NCBI GenBank assembly: GCA_045126355.1
Contig: JBGVOE010000119.1
Span: forward strand, 1 to 5,903
Direction: 5' to 3'
Length of the DNA: 5,903 nucleotides
Source: CAZSIA01 sp045126355
GTDB taxonomy: Bacteria; Bacillota_I; Bacilli_A; Acholeplasmatales; Anaeroplasmataceae
This document shows, in pieces, positions 5,504 to 5,903 of this stretch; the first letter of the stretch is position 1; every line of letters begins with the position of its first letter. The notes beneath the pieces were generated by a model. The model did no database searches and had not been told where the DNA came from. It worked only from the letters and a program-made list of their open reading frames with translations. The position numbers and the translations under genes are program-made.

Positions 5504-5537
5504 AGGAGGATCGAGGTAACTCGAAAAAGTGAAAATG
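5504..5537 (+). promoter_or_regulatory. Shine-Dalgarno, looped-out GTAA hairpin and start codon
   Basis: AGGAGG (5504-5509) is followed by TCGAG (5511-5515), a GTAA tetraloop of the GNRA class and CTCGA (5520-5524). ATG 5535 is 25 nt from the Shine-Dalgarno sequence, or 11 nt once the hairpin is looped out. An in-frame GTG at 5529 would be 5 nt away. The design matches the one at 3353-3394 although the stem sequences differ. Confidence 0.6.
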
Positions 5538-5903
5538 AAAAAAGTGAAAAAATTATTTATCGCGCTTCTAACTTTAATTGTCGCTTTTACGTTTGTGGTA
5601 TTACCATTAAATATCGCACATGCGAGTGAAGTAGAAGTAGTTAACCCATTAGCGAAATATGAATTTTTAGACGCTTCAAATCCTGGTAAGGATTCAATGG
5701 GTAATTATAATTTAGAATTAAAAGATGCTGATGGTGTGGCAGAAGGTACTGGTGTAGTAAGCGCTAGCGAAGGTGTTGCTACATTTAATGGTACTGCTGG
5801 TTTACGTGCTTCATCAAATGAAAATGATATTTCAGAAGTATTAAAATCATTCACATTAGCATTTGATATTAAAGCATCAACTGCTCATGGTGGTTGGGCT
5901 GAA
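5535..5903 (+). CDS. Exported LamG-like surface protein, 5' part only (runs off the window)
   Basis: An open frame of 123 codons starts at ATG 5535 and reaches the window end without a stop. Residues 1-31 form a clear Sec signal peptide: MKKVKK, a long hydrophobic core and probable cleavage at AHA before SEV. The mature part begins like a LamG_3/concanavalin A-like domain, with LAKYEFLDASNPGKDSMGNY, a segment giving ATFNGTAGLRA, and FTLAFDIKAS. Such domains often precede glycoside hydrolase or other carbohydrate-active modules, but the catalytic part, if any, lies outside the window. Codons favour GCT, GGT, GAA and TTA, consistent with good expression. The upstream region carries two operator-like repeats also found beside the AraC-type gene, so joint control with the protein at 3392 is likely. 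An in-frame GTG at 5529 is an alternative start adding MK. Confidence 0.85.
   Translation, partial: MKKVKKLFIALLTLIVAFTFVVLPLNIAHASEVEVVNPLAKYEFLDASNPGKDSMGNYNLELKDADGVAEGTGVVSASEGVATFNGTAGLRASSNENDISEVLKSFTLAFDIKASTAHGGWAE

Overview
The window comes from a low-GC Gram-positive-type bacterium (Bacillota or a walled relative of the Mycoplasmatota). The evidence is AT-rich coding sequence, strong AGGAGG-type ribosome binding sites, TATAAT promoters, Sec signal peptides on exported proteins, a tRNA-Gln with encoded CCA, and tryptophan encoded by TGG with no in-frame TGA. The genus cannot be named from sequence alone.

Layout. Positions 1-138 hold a structured RNA of about 50% GC, far above its surroundings. 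Only about 34 bases separate it from the next gene, so it probably acts as a cis-regulatory leader for the HAD-type hydrolase at 162-806. A tRNA-Gln(UUG) unit with its own promoter and terminator fills 874-1095. A cytoplasmic metallophosphoesterase follows at 1136-2209. It converges on an AraC-family regulator on the minus strand (2237-3193), and the two share one bidirectional terminator. Divergent from the regulator is an exported, multidomain LamG plus metallophosphoesterase protein (3392-5206) with a C-terminal membrane anchor. After a strong terminator comes the start of a second exported, probably LamG-like protein (5535 to the window end).

How the parts may work together. The two exported-protein genes share two features absent from the other genes. 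First, a 24-bp A/T-tract element around GAATGAAAAAATG occurs once between araC and the first exported gene and twice upstream of the second. Second, each has a small hairpin placed exactly between a strong Shine-Dalgarno sequence and the start codon; looping it out turns a 25-30 nt gap into a usable one. I infer a small regulon in which the AraC-type protein controls both surface proteins, with a translation start that depends on hairpin folding. The substrates of the phosphoesterases are unknown. The most novel items are the shared operator-like repeats, the paired SD-hairpin-start architecture and the unidentified leader RNA.
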